From the NCBI GenBank assembly GCA_028282325.1, contig JANQID010000005.1:1-33403 (forward strand): DNA of 33,403 bases, written 5' to 3'. The notes below the pieces were generated by a model. It did no database searches and was not told where the DNA came from. It saw nothing but the letters and a program-made list of their open reading frames with translations. Shown here one piece after another: positions 30,999 to 33,403 of the stretch; the stretch's first letter is position 1; every line of letters starts with the position of its first letter. The stretch is from Chloroflexaceae bacterium (GTDB taxonomy: Bacteria; Chloroflexota; Chloroflexia; Chloroflexales; Chloroflexaceae). A program made the translations under genes and the position numbers.

Positions 30999-32627
30999 AT
31001 GGCCATCGCAAGACCATCTTCTACTGTGACACGACTATCGCCTGAGCCTATGCGCCAATCTACGTCTCGCCATCTTATATCGAGGCTGGCGGTGCAACGC
31101 ATCCATCCGACTTTGGTCATACTCATACTTACATTGATTGCGCTGGCGCTGCGGCTGTATCAGATCGGCGAGGCTGATTATTTTGACGATGAGGTCATCT
31201 CCATCTTTGCGGCTCGCGCTTCTGTGATGACGATGGCAAGTTCGATCAGCGATTACAGCGTTCACCCGCCGCTATACTACCTCGTGCTGCACTTCTGGAT
31301 GGAATGGTTCGGCACGGATTTGACGACAATCCGGCTGCTCTCGGCGCTGATCAGCACAGCCTGCATACCGGCGGCTTATTTCCTTGGCCATCGGCTGGCC
31401 GGCGCAACAGCGGGGCTGATCGGAGCAGCGCTCCTGGCGATTGCGCCTTTTCAGATCTTCCACGCCCAACAGGCTCGCATGTATCCTCTGTTGAGCCTCC
31501 TCGTCCTGGCAGCGACGCTAAGCTTTCTGGCGGCATGGCAACACGGCGGTTGGCCGCGCTGGACGCTCTTTATATGCTGCGTGGCCGGCGGACTCTACAC
31601 GCATATCTACTTTCCGCTCTCGCTGCTTGCCCTGAATCTCTGGGCGCTGTACCAGAGTCTACGCGAGCGACAGTTCAATCTGGCGCGCTGGACAGGTTTA
31701 ATCGGCGCTCAGGCGATCGCCGGGCTGGCCTTTCTGCCGTTTTTACCCCAACTGTTTGGAACAACAAGCAGCGTTATGCAAGGCTACTGGATTAGAGGCA
31801 GCTCTATGATTGATGGCGTCATATGGCCCATCCTGATTAGCAATGGCAGTACGTTATTGAACGCCAGAGGCGATCAGGCGCCGATCGGATTGACGATCAT
31901 CGTTGTCGCGGCGGCGGCGACTTTGCTTTCCGGCAGCTACCTGGCAGTGCGCGCCGCCATACGTCACGACGAATCCGCTGCCGCCTGGGAGTTGTTGTTG
32001 CTTCTCGTCTGGACGCCACCCCTTATCGCGAGCCTTATCTCGTTCCTGGTGCGCCCCATCCTCCTCGATCGCTCGCTGATCGCCATCTTACCGCCAATGT
32101 ATCTGTTGCTCGCCTGGGTCTGGATTGATATACGCCGCTCACGGATGGCCACACTCCTGGCGACGGTTTTTGTCGCCAGCATGGCGCTTACGCTGGCGCT
32201 GGCTTACCGTGTGGAGCCGGGGCAGAACGATCTCCGCCTGGTCGCTCAGCGCATTGCCGTGGAGCAGCAACCCGACGACGCGGTTATTTTCACCGAATGG
32301 CAAAGCTTCGATACAGCTCTGTTGATCCAGCCTGATCTGATCAATGTCTACGTCACGCCCTCGCCCGGTCAGAGCAAAGTGGCCTATGTCGGCGAGCAAG
32401 AGTGGATCGACCGGTTACGTTATATCGGCTGGCCGCATCTCGACCGGGTTCAGCCGGTTGAGGCATTCGCTAAAGACTACCGGCGTATCTGGCTCGTATT
32501 AACTAACTATAATCCCGGACTGCCCTACCAGATTAAGACAACAAAGGGATGGCTGGACGCCAATACCCGGTTGGTTATGGAGCGCCCCAGTGATCGTGCA
32601 ACGGTCTGGCTCTACGAGCTGCCGTAG
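30999..32627 (+). CDS. Membrane glycosyltransferase of the GT39/GT83 (PMT/ArnT-like) type
   Basis: This polytopic GT-C-fold glycosyltransferase transfers a sugar from a polyprenyl-phosphate donor to an acceptor outside the membrane; the acceptor is unknown. It has 542 residues. The first hydrophobic helix (about 40-54) is followed by the catalytic loop motif YFDDEV, the Asp-Glu characteristic of the family. There follow about ten further helices with HPPLYYLVLHFWMEWFG and HAQQARMYPLLSLLVLAATL, and a soluble C-terminal domain (about 405-542). AAGGG lies 6 nt before the ATG at 30999; an ATG at 31050 is a second possibility. The gene stands alone, divergent from the Thr/Pro-rich protein gene. 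Confidence 0.85.
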   Translation: MAIARPSSTVTRLSPEPMRQSTSRHLISRLAVQRIHPTLVILILTLIALALRLYQIGEADYFDDEVISIFAARASVMTMASSISDYSVHPPLYYLVLHFWMEWFGTDLTTIRLLSALISTACIPAAYFLGHRLAGATAGLIGAALLAIAPFQIFHAQQARMYPLLSLLVLAATLSFLAAWQHGGWPRWTLFICCVAGGLYTHIYFPLSLLALNLWALYQSLRERQFNLARWTGLIGAQAIAGLAFLPFLPQLFGTTSSVMQGYWIRGSSMIDGVIWPILISNGSTLLNARGDQAPIGLTIIVVAAAATLLSGSYLAVRAAIRHDESAAAWELLLLLVWTPPLIASLISFLVRPILLDRSLIAILPPMYLLLAWVWIDIRRSRMATLLATVFVASMALTLALAYRVEPGQNDLRLVAQRIAVEQQPDDAVIFTEWQSFDTALLIQPDLINVYVTPSPGQSKVAYVGEQEWIDRLRYIGWPHLDRVQPVEAFAKDYRRIWLVLTNYNPGLPYQIKTTKGWLDANTRLVMERPSDRATVWLYELP

Positions 32628-32659
32628 TGATCAAACGGTAACATCCGACTACTGTCACC

Positions 32660-32801
32660 GCTACCAAACAATATGGGAGACACCGCATGCGGTCATTCTG
32701 AGCGCAGCGAAGAATCTCTGATTCCAACAACGCCGAGACCCTTCATGCTGCCTGCGGCTCGTTCAGGGTGACATGCAGCATACGCATCATCGTTTGGTAG
32801 C
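32660..32801. mobile_element. 142-bp MITE-like element with terminal inverted repeats
   Basis: Terminal repeats GCTACCAAAC (32660-32669) and GTTTGGTAGC (32792-32801) are perfect 10-bp complements; adding one mismatch extends them to 13 bp. Inside, GTCATTCTGAGCGCAGCG (from about 32692) and GCTCGTTCAGGGTGAC (to about 32772) form imperfect subterminal repeats. Sequences of the GTCATTCTGAGCG...GGGTGAC type are recognised as dispersed short repeats in many bacterial genomes. There is no transposase. It abuts a truncated gene. Confidence 0.65.
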
Positions 32802-33185
32802 TTGACCAGATTGCCGGCGCAGGATTTGGCATTGCCGGCTTCGATTCTCCCTCGCAGGCGCTCGCTCACCGACAGGCCATAGCTACCCTGGGGCTGCACT
32901 GCCAATACGAGATCGTGAACGATGCGCTCCTCGGTTTATACGCCGAATCTGCATCGGGCGTCGGCGTGAGCGTGACCGCCGGCAGCAGCGTCAATTGCCG
33001 CGGGCGTGGGCCTGATGGGCGTGAGGGGTGCATCGTGGGGTATGGTTCGCGCTTCGGGGAATTTGGCGGCGGCGCGCAAATTGCCTTGAAGGGTGTGCAC
33101 ATGGTGAATTACGCCTGGATCCAACGCATTCCCCCGACGCGCCTGACCCAGCTATACCTGCAAGAAACCGGCGCGAGCGATGCCG
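32801..33185 (+). pseudogene. Fragment of a BadF/BadG/BcrA/BcrD-type (N-acetylglucosamine kinase-like) ATPase
   Basis: From about 32808 the plus-strand frame reads IAGAGFGIAGFDSPSQ, YEIVNDALLGLYAESASGVG, VSVTAGSSVNCRGRGPDGRE and GYGSRFGEFGGGAQIALKGV, then NYAWIQRIPPTRLTQLYLQE. This is the middle of the ASKHA-fold BadF/BadG family, many of which act as glucosamine or acetylglucosamine kinases. The N-terminal phosphate-1 motif and about 75-80 residues are missing: an in-frame TAG (32798-32800), which is part of the terminal repeat of the adjacent element, stops the frame. After about residue 125 of the fragment the sequence no longer resembles the family, although the frame stays open to 33364. 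I read it as a decapitated, probably dead gene. The remaining 33186-33403 shows no gene I can support. Confidence 0.55.
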
Positions 33186-33403
33186 GCAGATCAAGGCCGC
33201 GCCGCCACTGGCTGGCAAGCACGTTATTAGATACCTCCCCGTCGGTGACCAGGAGCAGCACCTCAGCGGGCTGCATCAGCACCCTCGGCGATGGGCCCGT
33301 AGGCCCCAGTCCGCGCGATCTGCGCCCAGGCGAACCCGCCAGGCGGCGCGTCTGCGGCGCGTAGCAGGCCAGCACGATCGCGGCTCTGGAGTCCGGCATC
33401 AAG

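Noticed and set aside
33109-33402. Minus-strand ORF open to the right edge, with LLLVTDGEVSNN resembling a vWA strand
   Set aside because: It overlaps the kinase fragment, the rest is Arg/Pro/Gly-rich and unlike any family, and the resemblance is too short to support a gene.

Overview
The window is moderately GC-rich bacterial chromosome. It is dense with housekeeping genes and contains no tRNA, rRNA, CRISPR array or phage genes that I can see. The gene content points to a filamentous Chloroflexota, probably Chloroflexales-like: an mreBCD-PBP2 block joined to minCDE, a fused transaldolase/glucose-6-phosphate isomerase, an RsbR-like PAS-STAS protein, a frameshifted chlD-type chelatase gene, and secreted proteins with Thr/Pro-rich linkers. 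This placement rests on gene content and family knowledge, not on a search.

Layout. (1) 1-2750, minus strand: the start of an Ala/Glu/Val-rich repeat protein that runs off the left edge, preceded by a chelatase gene. The AAA+ ATPase part (1436-2536) and the von Willebrand A part (426-1448) lie in different frames, joined at an A-run containing the dnaX-type heptamer A AAA AAG. The same gene has a promoter, a leader of about 165 nt and a terminator-like hairpin just before its start. (2) 2828-11017, plus strand: mreB, mreC, mreD, mrdA (PBP2), minC, minD, minE and an AI-2E-family permease, which together cover cell elongation and division-site placement. Near-perfect extended -10 boxes precede mreB and minC. 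(3) 11108-12878: an Era GTPase with a long N-terminal extension, and a small membrane protein. (4) 12952-16143: a DUF2461 gene (minus), a metallo-beta-lactamase-fold hydrolase, an unrecognised protein, and a membrane-anchored rhodanese-like protein that lacks the catalytic cysteine.

(5) 16438-19529: a zinc (or manganese) ABC importer, znuA-znuC-znuB, behind a strong promoter overlapped by two short palindromes. It ends at a hairpin shared with the convergent tal-pgi fusion gene (19635-22454, minus). (6) 22724-25968, minus: a secreted thermonuclease with a lamin-tail-like domain, a beta-helix remnant, an RraA/aldolase-family protein and a PAS-STAS regulator. (7) 25969-26384: a gene-free stretch holding a 113-bp nested inverted-repeat element and a 19-bp hairpin. 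(8) 26385-30760, minus: full-length cobalamin-dependent methionine synthase (metH) and a secreted Thr/Pro-rich protein. (9) 30876-33403: a near-perfect 38-bp palindrome, a membrane glycosyltransferase, and a 142-bp element with terminal inverted repeats that abuts a decapitated BadF/BadG-family kinase fragment.

The most notable observation is the chlD gene. It could make both an ATPase-only (small-subunit-like) protein and the full ATPase-vWA (medium) subunit by -1 frameshifting, and its leader carries an apparent attenuator whose stem contains the Shine-Dalgarno sequence. The presence of a B12-dependent metH in the same window fits a cobalt-chelatase role but does not prove it.
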